A stretch of 59,114 bases of DNA from Gammaproteobacteria bacterium (GTDB lineage Bacteria; Pseudomonadota; Gammaproteobacteria; Pseudomonadales; Cellvibrionaceae). Below are positions 19,965 to 28,210 of this stretch, in pieces (within the stretch, counting starts at the first letter, position 1; every line of letters starts with the position of its first letter). Below the pieces are notes generated by a model. The model worked only from the letters and a program-made list of their open reading frames with translations, did no database searches and was not told where the DNA came from. The translations under genes and the position numbers were made by a program. The DNA lies in the NCBI GenBank assembly GCA_025362015.1, contig JANYIO010000039.1:1-59114 (forward strand), given 5' to 3'.

Positions 19965-19992
19965 AAAAAATCGGCGCCGTAGGCGCCGATTT
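19965..19992 (-). terminator. Terminator after the repeat-protein gene
   Basis: TCGGCGCC (19971-19978) pairs with GGCGCCGA (19982-19989). Read on the minus strand it is followed by six T, giving a strong hairpin between the repeat-protein gene and the barrel gene. Confidence 0.9.
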
Positions 19993-20002
19993 GTCGATTA
20001 AC

Positions 20003-21043
20003 TTAAAGACCTATAGTTTGCGTAACGCTATTTTTTACGGAGTTATCGATAGTCGACTTCACCGCATTACCAATCTCCTGATTAATCGTAGAATTTACTT
20101 GATTGCTAATCGTCTGATTAACTGCAGCAGTAGTGGCTGCACTCACGGCTTGATTCACATTGCTATTGACCGAGTTGGCAATATTGTCAGACAGCGCCGT
20201 TTGCGTTACATCAAGAGTGTGGTTTACATCAACGGCCTGGTTTACATCAAGAGCGTGAGTCACATCCAAACTCGAATTCAGCGCAGCTTGAGTTTGTGTA
20301 GTTAAACTCTTTGATTGCTCCTGTGTAGTCGCGATTGACTTGTCAGCTGTAGTCGCCTGGTCGGCAGTTGTTTTTTGTTCGGTAGTCGTCTTTTGTTCGG
20401 CAGTTGTCTTTTGTGTCGCAGAGGTAGATTGATCAGACTTAGCTTGCAAACCGGTTAGTGAATTTGTGAGCTTACCTTGCGCGTTTGTTAAAGAATCTTT
20501 AGTGCCATTTATCACACCACCGGCTCTATCCTGCATACCGTTTGCAGCACCATTTGCTTCAGCTTTAGTGGTGGATGTTTGCTGAGTCGCTGAAGTTAAA
20601 CTAGCAGGTTTCAAGCCCGGCGCTGTTGAATTACTGCCAGTGGCATTACCCTTCGCAGTTGCGTTGCCATTAGCCGTTGCTGGTTTTGCAGCTGCTTCTG
20701 TTGTAGTGGCTGAATTTGCTTTGCTATCGGTATTTGCTTTGCTATCCGTATTTGCATTCGCAGGTGCAGTATTTGAATTCGCAGGTACGGTTGCAGATTT
20801 ACTCAATAACAGATGCGAATCCGTTTGCTGCGAGCCAGATAAAGACGTAGCTCCATTTACGCCCGTTTGATGTTGCACGTCCGCTTGATGTTGCACACCG
20901 GTTTGCGCAGAAAATTGATGTGTAGAGCCTTCTTTGGAATAGCTTGCATTTGCCCCTGCACCACTAGTGCTTTCGGCACCTTCAGCCCAGCACAAGGTTG
21001 AGACTAAAGAACAAGCAGCGATAATATAAATTGATTTTGACAT
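20003..21043 (-). CDS. Exported low-complexity repeat protein
   Basis: 346 residues: a signal peptide ending near SLVSTLCWA, then a composition dominated by A, N, Q, S and T with almost no aromatic residues. Internal repeats include KTTAEQ-type hexads (four), LDVTHA-type hexads (four), NTDSKA pairs and VQHQ pairs; the C-terminus is a run of amphipathic NQ/V/I helices (AVNQTISNQVNSTINQ). No known domain recognised. GAGGAAA lies upstream of the ATG. It has a strong ECF-type promoter and is followed by a terminator and a barrel gene. It may be a periplasmic or surface protein, or the substrate of the neighbouring protease; this is inference. Confidence 0.8.
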   Translation of the reverse strand: MSKSIYIIAACSLVSTLCWAEGAESTSGAGANASYSKEGSTHQFSAQTGVQHQADVQHQTGVNGATSLSGSQQTDSHLLLSKSATVPANSNTAPANANTDSKANTDSKANSATTTEAAAKPATANGNATAKGNATGSNSTAPGLKPASLTSATQQTSTTKAEANGAANGMQDRAGGVINGTKDSLTNAQGKLTNSLTGLQAKSDQSTSATQKTTAEQKTTTEQKTTADQATTADKSIATTQEQSKSLTTQTQAALNSSLDVTHALDVNQAVDVNHTLDVTQTALSDNIANSVNSNVNQAVSAATTAAVNQTISNQVNSTINQEIGNAVKSTIDNSVKNSVTQTIGL

Positions 21044-21082
21044 GATAGTTTCCTCTAGGTTTATGGGACTTACATAGAGTTA

Positions 21083-21109
21083 ACGTTTGAACCTCAAAGT
21101 TTATTCCCT
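21083..21109 (-). promoter_or_regulatory. Predicted ECF promoter of the repeat-protein gene
   Basis: On the minus strand, GGGAAT (21109-21104), 17 bases, then CGTT (21086-21083), 40 bases before the ATG at 21043. It shares GGGAATAAACT and CGTTAA with the sigma promoter and TCAAACGTT with the protease promoter. Confidence 0.7.
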
Positions 21110-21318
21110 GCCAATCAAACTATTTTTTATAAAGTAAATACTTGCAGATTATTTTTTACCTTTACTAAAGAACTTACCATCAACTGCACAAGGTATGTGT
21201 GTGAGGCAGCGTACAGAAAAATGTCACCTCCGACATTACTATTGCCCCAGAGCTGCATAAAAACTGTAACTTTATAGATAGTCACACTAAGTTTTATTTT
21301 TTATTCGGAGATACAATC

Positions 21319-21633
21319 ATGAACCAATTAAATAAATATATTTACCTGTTGCTTATGGTATTTTCCCTGACATCAGCTGCAGCATTCTCGTCAACCACAC
21401 AGAATGAAGTACCTAGCGAACATGCTGGTGACGCGGCCATTACCACTCAAGTCAAAGCAGCTATATTGAAAGAGCCAACACTAAAATTTGCTGAAATTAA
21501 AGTGGAAACGCACCAAGGAACAGTGCAATTAAGCGGGTTTTTGAGCTCTCAATCAGATATTAGTACTGTTATGAAAATGACCTACGATGTAGCAGGCGTA
21601 CAATCAGTTACCAACGATATGCATTTGAAATGA
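21319..21633 (+). CDS. BON-domain periplasmic protein
   Basis: 104 residues with a signal peptide (LLLMVFSLTSAAAF) and a single BON domain (ITTQVKAAILKEPTLKFAEIKVETHQGTVQLSGFL...VAGVQSVTNDMHLK), as in OsmY. BON proteins bind membranes or phospholipid and act in envelope stress. GGAG lies upstream. No ECF-type promoter match was seen in front of it. It is followed by a 12-bp tandem repeat and an OmpA-family gene in the same direction. Confidence 0.88.
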   Translation: MNQLNKYIYLLLMVFSLTSAAAFSSTTQNEVPSEHAGDAAITTQVKAAILKEPTLKFAEIKVETHQGTVQLSGFLSSQSDISTVMKMTYDVAGVQSVTNDMHLK

Positions 21634-21639
21634 TCTTAC

Positions 21640-21675
21640 ACTGTATTGAAAACTGTATTGAAAACCGTATTGAAA
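21640..21675 (+). repeat. 12-bp tandem repeat, three units
   Basis: ACTGTATTGAAA at 21640-21651 and 21652-21663 and ACCGTATTGAAA at 21664-21675, just after the BON gene. Confidence 0.85.
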
Positions 21676-21799
21676 AATACTCTGCAATATTTTCATTACA
21701 GCCTCTGGACATCATAAATATGTTTTCCTACTGCAAATAAAACATTAAGACTAAAACACACACTCATTTTAAATAAAAAACATATTAGAGGATATACAC

Positions 21800-22933
21800 A
21801 TGAAATTTAAAAAAGCATCAGGACTCTTAGGGTTTATGGCACTCACTGCCATGGCAAGCTCGATTACTCTCGCAGATGATTTCACTGATGACGCAGGCTG
21901 GTATATTGGTGGCAATCTGGGCAAAACCAAAGCTGACATTGATGAAACAAGAATTGCCAACAATCTTATGGGCAACGGCTTTTCTTCCGGGGCTTTGTTG
22001 CGCGATGATACTACCGACAGGGGCTACAAACTTTATGGTGGATATCAAGTTAATCGCTACTTCGCTCTTGAAGGCGGCTACTTCAATTTAGGTGAATTCA
22101 GTTTCACCTCTACCACCCAACCAGCAGGAACCTTTAATAGCAATATTAAACTTAGGGGCTTAAATGTAGATGCAGTGGGGTTTTTACCCATAACTGATAA
22201 ATTCTCCGCCTTTGGTCGTCTTGGCGTTAGCTACGCTGAAAGCAAAGATTCGTTTCGCGGTACTGGCTTTGTTAATCCACTTAAATCTCACACCACCGAA
22301 CGCGAAACCAATCCTAAAATAGGCGTCGGTTTACAATATGCATTTACCAAAGCGCTAGCCGTGCGCCTTGAAGCAGAACGTTACCGTATTAACGACGTCG
22401 GTAATCACAAAGGTGATGTTGGTTTAATCTCTGCAGGCTTAGTTTACCGCTTTGGAACTAGCAAACCACCAGCACCTGTTGCTGTAGTTGTAGCACCAAA
22501 ACCCGTTCGCGCGCCTGTAGTAGTAGAACCACCAGCTCCCGTAACTCACTTTGAAAAATACACTTTATCGGCAACGGAATTATTCGGCTTTAATAGCGCA
22601 GCTGTAAACCTGCCACAAAAGAAACTAGAGGAAATTACCACCGCACTTAAAACCCCGGGCTCACCAAAACAAATCGTGATAACAGGTTATACCGATCGCC
22701 TCGGTTCAGATGCATACAACCAGAAATTATCTCAAGAGCGGGCACTTGCGGTGAAAGAATATATGGTTAATCGCGGCATAGATGCTGACCGTTTAGTAGC
22801 AAAAGGTGAAGGCGAAGCTGATCCAATTGTTATTTGTACCGACAAAAATAAAGCTGCCTTAATCGAATGCCTAAAACCAAATCGTCGTGTGGAAATAGAT
22901 GAGGTAAAACTAGTGCGTAAAGTTACAGAGTAA
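21800..22933 (+). CDS. OmpA-family outer-membrane protein
   Basis: 377 residues. The signal peptide ends near TLA. An eight-strand OmpA-type N-terminal barrel (GWYIGGNLGKTKADI to SAGLVYRFG) is followed by a proline/valine-rich hinge (PPAPVAVVVAPKPVRAP) and a C-terminal OmpA peptidoglycan-binding domain with LFGFNSA, TGYTDRLGSDAYN, LSQERA and NRRVEID. This ties the outer membrane to the wall. AGAGGA precedes the ATG. It probably follows the BON gene functionally; a weak GAGCG/CGCTC hairpin with a T-run ends it near 22992-23018. Confidence 0.93.
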   Translation: MKFKKASGLLGFMALTAMASSITLADDFTDDAGWYIGGNLGKTKADIDETRIANNLMGNGFSSGALLRDDTTDRGYKLYGGYQVNRYFALEGGYFNLGEFSFTSTTQPAGTFNSNIKLRGLNVDAVGFLPITDKFSAFGRLGVSYAESKDSFRGTGFVNPLKSHTTERETNPKIGVGLQYAFTKALAVRLEAERYRINDVGNHKGDVGLISAGLVYRFGTSKPPAPVAVVVAPKPVRAPVVVEPPAPVTHFEKYTLSATELFGFNSAAVNLPQKKLEEITTALKTPGSPKQIVITGYTDRLGSDAYNQKLSQERALAVKEYMVNRGIDADRLVAKGEGEADPIVICTDKNKAALIECLKPNRRVEIDEVKLVRKVTE

Positions 22934-22991
22934 TCTGTAGATTGATTGCGGTAAAATCGTGATGATAGCGTGAAAATTTCCAATAAAAAAT

Positions 22992-23018
22992 GAGCGTATA
23001 ACTTGCGCTCTTTTTTTT
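22992..23018 (+). terminator. Weak terminator after the OmpA-family gene
   Basis: GAGCG (22992-22996) and CGCTC (23006-23010) followed by a run of eight T. Confidence 0.55.
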
Positions 23019-23036
23019 ATTTCCCTTTGAGTTTTT

Positions 23037-23333
23037 TTAAAACGTTTTTACAGGGTGCCAATACTGCTGGTCTAAATTGACTAAAGGCAAGAATATGTAA
23101 CCCAGAGAATTTGCATAAAATGCATGGCGTTCTGATGAGGCACTTGAATGTGCAAAATTAATCCATAGCGGTTGCCACTCGTCAGAGTCGGATACGCAAA
23201 GACAAGGGCCAACAATTTTTGAAATTACGGAATAATTAGCCTCGTATCTACCACTCGAGGAAAGAAAGAAATATATTCCAAAGTAATGCCCTAACAAAAT
23301 GTAACTTGCAACACTCAATTTTACGAAATTCAT
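23037..23333 (-). CDS. Hypothetical small protein with one N-terminal membrane segment
   Basis: 98 residues from the ATG at 23333, with GGGGG just upstream. The N-terminus (VKLSVASYILLGHYFGIYFFL) is a hydrophobic helix or signal anchor. The remainder is polar with W, C and P residues, composition unlike a random frame. No family recognised. It lies in a quiet gap between the OmpA-family and AHSA1 genes. It could be spurious. Confidence 0.45.
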   Translation of the reverse strand: MNFVKLSVASYILLGHYFGIYFFLSSSGRYEANYSVISKIVGPCLCVSDSDEWQPLWINFAHSSASSERHAFYANSLGYIFLPLVNLDQQYWHPVKTF

Positions 23334-23430
23334 CCAACCCCCATTCTCCAATAATTATCGAATGTAAACTAAACAACATCGTTCATAGCCTCCAATATAA
23401 CATCGAGCACCAACGTCAGAGTTAATATGC

Positions 23431-23532
23431 CTATTGTTGAGTTTTGACCAAATACAATTGTTTGTGCATTACCCCGATAACAATACTGGCAAATGCAATC
23501 ACTAAAATTATTTTCATATAATGAGAATTCAT
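23431..23532 (-). CDS. Candidate 33-residue membrane peptide
   Basis: Reads MNSHYMKIILVIAFASIVIG, then VMHKQLYLVKTQQ and stop. A charged N-terminus, a 14-residue hydrophobic core and a basic tail look like a small membrane protein or the intact leader of a truncated one. No good ribosome site is visible. A longer overlapping frame at 23369-23572 looks less protein-like. Confidence 0.3.
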   Translation of the reverse strand: MNSHYMKIILVIAFASIVIGVMHKQLYLVKTQQ

Positions 23533-23670
23533 TAAACGCCAGACAAAACAAAGGCATTGGCCTAAGTATCAACCGATAGTATAGTTAGAAACATGTCTAA
23601 TCAATCTGTATTGGGAAATCCGCCTCGACCAACTCGATAATTTACTCACCACCTTAAAGGAGCAGCAATT

Positions 23671-24165
23671 ATGTCGCAATTAAAAACCTACCAACCCAAC
23701 GCAAAATTCGATCTTATTTTGGAAAGAATTGTTGATGTACCTAAGGAGCTTGTTTGGCAAGCATGGACGACACCTAAACTCATTACCAAATGGTTTACAC
23801 CAGCACCCTGGCAAACTGTGGCCTGTGAACTTGATTTGCGCCCGGGTGGTAATTTTTACACCCTCATGCGCTCCCCGGAAGGTCAGGATTTCCCGAACGT
23901 CGGATGCTTTCTTGAAATCATTGAAAACGAAAAATTAATCTGGACGAACGCTTTGCTGCCAGGTTTTCGTCCGGCAAATAAAAATCCAACGGACTTTCAT
24001 TTCACCGCGATTATTGCCTTGGAGTCGCATCCACAAGGAACAAAATATACCGCAACGGTAATTCACGGCGATGAAGAAAGTTGCCAAAAACACAATGCGA
24101 TGGGCTTTCACGAGGGTTGGGGCGCAGCGTTGGACCAACTGGTAGCTATGGTTAAAACCTTGTAA
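23671..24165 (+). CDS. SRPBCC / AHSA1 domain protein
   Basis: 164 residues with the AHSA1-type SRPBCC fold: [35 protein letters not shown] at the start, the [13 protein letters not shown] turn, and the C-terminal helix [18 protein letters not shown]. Such proteins bind hydrophobic ligands in a deep pocket; most have no known enzymatic role. AGGAG lies 12 bases before the ATG. Monocistronic and convergent with the DUF2914-type gene. Confidence 0.92.
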   Translation: MSQLKTYQPNAKFDLILERIVDVPKELVWQAWTTPKLITKWFTPAPWQTVACELDLRPGGNFYTLMRSPEGQDFPNVGCFLEIIENEKLIWTNALLPGFRPANKNPTDFHFTAIIALESHPQGTKYTATVIHGDEESCQKHNAMGFHEGWGAALDQLVAMVKTL

Positions 24166-24211
24166 TAATTTCGGGGGCGGCAGCAAAAAAATACCTTGCC
24201 CGTTCTTAAAG

Positions 24212-25489
24212 CTATTCTGCAGATTTGGTTTGATCTTGTAATGATTGACTTTCTAACGAGTGATCTTGTGAAGATGGTTCTTGCACAGAGTCTTGTGTTA
24301 GTGGTGTTTGTGAAGGTAGTTTCTGTGCAGGTTGCTCTTCTAAAGATTGCTTTTGCGAAGACTGTTCTTCTGAAGATTGCTCTTGTAAAAGTTTTTCTTG
24401 CGGCATTTGATTAGATAACGAATGCTCCGGCAGCGATTGATCATTCGTTATTACATCTACCACTTCAAAACGCAATGCACCAATTAATTGATTGGCTTCA
24501 GTAACAACCTGAATTTGCCAATTACCGCGAGAATCTACGGGAAAATTTACTTTGTGGGTCCAGGCGCGATAACCTGCTTCACGTCCACCGTTGATATCCA
24601 GAGCAACTCTATCTACAGGTTTTCCGTTATGTAGCCACACATGATAAATTCTTTCGTTTAACCCGCGCGGTGCATGAATGGATGTGTAGGCATATAAACC
24701 CGCCTGTAATTGTGCAACTGTCACCTCATTTAATTTATTTTCAGGTGAGCGATTTTCGTTATTAATATGTTCGGTAATGGCTACTTCTGCTAACCATAAA
24801 GATGACGGCGGAACCCAGGGCCGCGCTAACAATCCTAAACTACTCACTATCGCAATTAATAGCACCATCACAACGCCACGCTTCCACCAGCTAACCGTCA
24901 TTTCCCTTGCGATACTCGGCAAGGATAAGACCACAGCTATAATCAACGCACAGAGATAACTTTTTGGTGTAGGTAAATGCAAAATAATCGGTAAGGCTGT
25001 TATTAACACCACGAATAAAGTAATGCCGTGATAAATAAAATAAAGACAACGGCGCGGTGCTAGCCAGTGATAATAAATTGGATCAAGCACAGAAATTAAT
25101 GCGGCAATCATAATGATGGATGTAAACACAACTTGCCCACTGCTCCAAACGGTGGTGACAAAAAGAAAGGGAATAACAAAAAATAAACTTTCTTGATGCA
25201 CCATCTGGGTAACATATCGCATCAGCGCTGGTGGTAACGTGAATCCAAACCAATGCGACACGCCACGTTGCAGCACATTTTCTAGAGCTAACCACAACCA
25301 ACTGACCAGCATCATAATGGCAATAATTTGGGCAAATCCTTGCTTACGTTCGACCATGACAAAACTAAAAACACCTGAACCAAAACCAAAAATAGCCATC
25401 AACCACGGATGGCGTTCCGCTAGCGCAACAATCATCAACGCATAGTGTTTGATTTTTATTTTGAATCCTGCATCACTTGTTTCTATCAT
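24212..25489 (-). CDS. Multi-pass membrane protein with C-terminal DUF2914 domain and E/Q/S repeat tail
   Basis: 425 residues. The first half has about eight hydrophobic segments (LMAIFGFGSGVFSFVMV and on), consistent with the DUF5924-type membrane region. Near 230-345 is a DUF2914 domain (VAITEHI...YHVWLHNGKPVDRVALDINGGREAGYRAWTHK). The last about 75 residues are five-residue blocks rich in Q, S and E (EEQSSQKQSLEEQ), a degenerate tandem expansion. Function unknown; DUF2914 occurs in envelope or secreted contexts. Divergent from the thi riboswitch. Confidence 0.75.
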   Translation of the reverse strand: MIETSDAGFKIKIKHYALMIVALAERHPWLMAIFGFGSGVFSFVMVERKQGFAQIIAIMMLVSWLWLALENVLQRGVSHWFGFTLPPALMRYVTQMVHQESLFFVIPFLFVTTVWSSGQVVFTSIIMIAALISVLDPIYYHWLAPRRCLYFIYHGITLFVVLITALPIILHLPTPKSYLCALIIAVVLSLPSIAREMTVSWWKRGVVMVLLIAIVSSLGLLARPWVPPSSLWLAEVAITEHINNENRSPENKLNEVTVAQLQAGLYAYTSIHAPRGLNERIYHVWLHNGKPVDRVALDINGGREAGYRAWTHKVNFPVDSRGNWQIQVVTEANQLIGALRFEVVDVITNDQSLPEHSLSNQMPQEKLLQEQSSEEQSSQKQSLEEQPAQKLPSQTPLTQDSVQEPSSQDHSLESQSLQDQTKSAE

Positions 25490-25751
25490 AATTATCTATA
25501 CCGAGCCCATGACTTACTTCATCTTACAATACGCTATTTTTCGATTACAAAACTTTTATTAACTGCGTGTATTACCAATGCGCATAACATCATACGTCGA
25601 GGCAACAACGATACCCGGATAATATCCAGGGAGAAGCATACAGTTTATCCACGCCCCCTTATACCCGCTGTTCGCCATCACACCTTCAGGCTTTTTTGTA
25701 CCAATATGCTAATTGCACTTAGCGGTGTAGCCAAGTATATTACTACCTTCT

Positions 25752-25851
25752 TGTCGGGGCGCCTTGATAGTGAGCACACTATACGAAGGCTGAGATGGGC
25801 TCGGCCCAACCCGTAGAACCTGATCAGGTTGAGACCTGCGGAGGAAACAAG
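25752..25851 (+). promoter_or_regulatory. TPP (THI-element) riboswitch
   Basis: Shows the conserved core in order: CGGGGCGCC, GGCTGAGATGGG, ACCCGTAGAACCTGATCAGGTT and the closing CTGCGGAGGAAACAAG region. It lies 68 bases upstream of thiO. Binding of thiamin pyrophosphate should lower thiO-thiS-thiG expression. The downstream GCCTC at 25892-25896 can pair with GAGGC at 25911-25915, which is the thiO ribosome site. Confidence 0.95.
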
Positions 25852-25918
25852 GCATCCCTGGGTTTTACCCAAGCCTCGCTCTAAATCCCCAGCCTCAACG
25901 CAATACTTCCGAGGCGAA

Positions 25919-27049
25919 ATGATCCAACCACTGTTAACAAATAGCAATATTCCACATCACATTGCGATTGCAGGTGCTGGTTTGCTCGGGCGTTTGCTTG
26001 CATGGCAATTGCTTAACGCAGGTTGTAAAGTCACCTTATTTGAAGCTGGGAGTTTTACAGCGAACTCACAAAAAGATTTACGTGGAGCAGCCTTTACTGC
26101 AGCGGGAATGATTGCACCTTTAAGCGAAGCGGTTGTGTCGGATGAAGGTGTTTATCGCATGGGACAATTCGCATTGCAACAATGGCCGCAATGGCTGGCA
26201 AAACTCAATCAACCAGAGCCTTTATTTTTTCAACATGGTAGCTTAGTTATTGCACACTCGCAGGATATAAGCGAACTTGAGCAATTTGAACGCGAATTGC
26301 AATTCGTAATTCCGCAGTGTAAAACCTGGAAGCGTATTAATCAGCAACAAATTCAAGAATTAGAGCCTGATTTAAATCCGCATTTTACACAAGGATTATT
26401 TCTTGCTGAAGAAGGTCATGTCCATAATCGTGAATTACTCACTGCGCTTGGTAAGGAAATAATTACCCTAGGTGCAGTTGTTCGTGAACATGCACCAGTA
26501 GAAGTTTCAAATTACAAAATCAATAGCGAATACACTGAAGAAAATTTTGATCTCGTCATTGACTGCCGTGGCCTTGGTGCAAAAACACAACATCCACAAT
26601 TGCGCGGTGTGCGCGGTGAAACTTTACATGTACAAACCCAAGAAATTCATTTAAAGCGCCCTGTGCGTTTAATGCACCCACGCTATCAACTATATATTGT
26701 GCCAAAACCAAACCATTGTTTTATCATTGGTGCAACGCAAATTGAAAGTGAAGACACTTCACCAATAAGTTTACAGTCCACGCTAGAATTAAGTAGCGCA
26801 CTCTACACCTTATCGCCAGCATTTGCGGAAGCACGTATAATTGAAATGGATACCAATTTGCGCCCGGCATTTATGGATAATTTACCGCGGGTGAATATTC
26901 AAGCGGGATTAATTACTGCCAATGGTTTATTCCGTCACGGTTATTTATTGGCACCGGCGATAGTTGAAAATATCCTGGCGCATATTCTTCAAACAGGTGA
27001 AAAAAATTTTAATGATCTACTTCGCCACCATAACAACATCTTAAGGTAA
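25919..27049 (+). CDS. thiO: Glycine oxidase ThiO (FAD-dependent)
   Basis: Oxidises glycine to iminoglycine (dehydroglycine) for thiazole formation in aerobic thiamin synthesis. The FAD Rossmann motif is IAIAGAGLLGRLLAWQLLNAGCKVTLFE near residues 14-41; FTAAGMIAP and the C-terminal LRPAFMDNLPRV with ITANGLFRHGYLLAPA fit the DAO/ThiO family. The start at 25919 is preferred, with GAGG four bases before it; an earlier in-frame ATG at 25829 lies inside the riboswitch. 376 residues. First gene of a thiO-thiS-thiG operon. Confidence 0.94.
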   Translation: MIQPLLTNSNIPHHIAIAGAGLLGRLLAWQLLNAGCKVTLFEAGSFTANSQKDLRGAAFTAAGMIAPLSEAVVSDEGVYRMGQFALQQWPQWLAKLNQPEPLFFQHGSLVIAHSQDISELEQFERELQFVIPQCKTWKRINQQQIQELEPDLNPHFTQGLFLAEEGHVHNRELLTALGKEIITLGAVVREHAPVEVSNYKINSEYTEENFDLVIDCRGLGAKTQHPQLRGVRGETLHVQTQEIHLKRPVRLMHPRYQLYIVPKPNHCFIIGATQIESEDTSPISLQSTLELSSALYTLSPAFAEARIIEMDTNLRPAFMDNLPRVNIQAGLITANGLFRHGYLLAPAIVENILAHILQTGEKNFNDLLRHHNNILR

Positions 27050-27137
27050 TCCTTGCGAGACAGACTGTAAATAATTCTTGTAAGCTCGACATCGGCATTA
27101 AAGCCTCCGACTGCCTCACAAAAATTACCTTAAGATG
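27037..27137. repeat. Inverted-repeat element between thiO and thiS (MITE-like)
   Basis: CATCTTAAGGTAAT (27037-27050) is perfectly repeated in inverse at 27124-27137, and the arms extend imperfectly inward (about 21 of 25 positions). The left arm includes the thiO stop codon. The loop is about 73 bases and has a weaker inner dyad. Confidence 0.75.
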
Positions 27138-27163
27138 CAGTATTAATTTACGACAAATAATTT

Positions 27164-27364
27164 ATGATTATTAGCCTGAACAACGAAATCACAGAAATTA
27201 CCGCGCAAACCTTATTGAGCGATGCACTAATTCAATGGGGTTTTGGCGAAACAAAAATTGCCGTAGCAATTAATGGCGAATTTGTGCCCCGCTCCACTTA
27301 TAACCTGCGCGAAATTTTAGCGGGCGATCAAATTGATATTGTTAAACCTGTTGGCGGAGGCTAA
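27164..27364 (+). CDS. thiS: Sulphur carrier protein ThiS
   Basis: 66-residue ubiquitin-like carrier ending VGGG, whose C-terminal Gly-Gly becomes a thiocarboxylate that donates sulphur to the thiazole. Its adenylating enzyme (ThiF or similar) is not in the window. Its stop codon overlaps the thiG start (TAATG), indicating coupled translation. Confidence 0.95.
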   Translation: MIISLNNEITEITAQTLLSDALIQWGFGETKIAVAINGEFVPRSTYNLREILAGDQIDIVKPVGGG

Positions 27365-28167
27365 TGATGAGCCATACATTACCTGAAAAAAACTTCACGC
27401 TTTACGGCGAAACATTTTCCAGTCGGTTTTTATTAGGCACAGCGCTCTATACGTCACCACAAATAATGCGCGATGCAATTACGCAATCGCGCTGTGAAAT
27501 TGTCACCCTCGGTTTACGCCGCCAAAACCCTGCCGACCGTGCTGGCGATGCTATATGGCAATTTATTCAAGAAAGTGGGTGCCGCTTATTGCCAAACACT
27601 GCTGGCTGTAAATCCGTAAAAGAAGCTGTAACCCTCGCCGAAATGTCGCGCGAAATTTTTAATACGGACTGGATTAAATTAGAAGTCATCGGCGATGATT
27701 ATAATTTGCAACCAGATCCATTTGGTTTGGTTGAAGCATCCGACATTTTGATTAAAAAAGGTTTTAAAGTTCTACCTTATTGCACCGACGATTTAATTTT
27801 ATGTAAGCGGTTAGTGGATGTCGGCTGCGAAGTGTTAATGCCTTGGGGTGCACCGATTGGTACCGGGCAAGGTTTGCTCAACCGTTATAGTTTGCGCACG
27901 CTACGCGAACGCCTTGCTAATATGCCTATGATTATCGATGCCGGTCTTGGCGCGCCGTCGCAAGCTGCAGAAGCAATGGAAATGGGTTTTGATGGAATTT
28001 TATTAAATACAGCCGTTGCCAAAGCACATAATCCACCATTGATGGCAGAAGCATTTGCTGATGCAATTGATGCGGGAAGAAAAGCTTATAAAGCGGGATT
28101 AATGCAAAAACGTCAAACTGCCAGCCCTAGTACACCGACCATTGGCCAACCATTCTGGCATCAATAA
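27364..28167 (+). CDS. thiG: Thiazole synthase ThiG
   Basis: Forms the thiazole phosphate ring from deoxyxylulose phosphate, dehydroglycine and ThiS thiocarboxylate. 267 residues; TIM-barrel motifs [29 protein letters not shown], the Schiff-base lysine in [11 protein letters not shown], and [15 protein letters not shown] are clear. ThiS overlap and thiO upstream complete a thiazole operon under the riboswitch. No thiE or thiC follows. Confidence 0.97.
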   Translation: MMSHTLPEKNFTLYGETFSSRFLLGTALYTSPQIMRDAITQSRCEIVTLGLRRQNPADRAGDAIWQFIQESGCRLLPNTAGCKSVKEAVTLAEMSREIFNTDWIKLEVIGDDYNLQPDPFGLVEASDILIKKGFKVLPYCTDDLILCKRLVDVGCEVLMPWGAPIGTGQGLLNRYSLRTLRERLANMPMIIDAGLGAPSQAAEAMEMGFDGILLNTAVAKAHNPPLMAEAFADAIDAGRKAYKAGLMQKRQTASPSTPTIGQPFWHQ

Positions 28168-28210
28168 AAATTATTCTCAGCGACTGGAACCTATGACAAT
28201 AAATGCAGAT

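Noticed and set aside
20300-20450. Repeated blocks resembling a CRISPR-like or tandem array
   Set aside because: They are hexad coding repeats in the exported protein, without spacers of constant length.
23369-23572. 67-residue frame on the minus strand
   Set aside because: No ribosome site, composition unlike protein; a smaller overlapping membrane peptide is more plausible.
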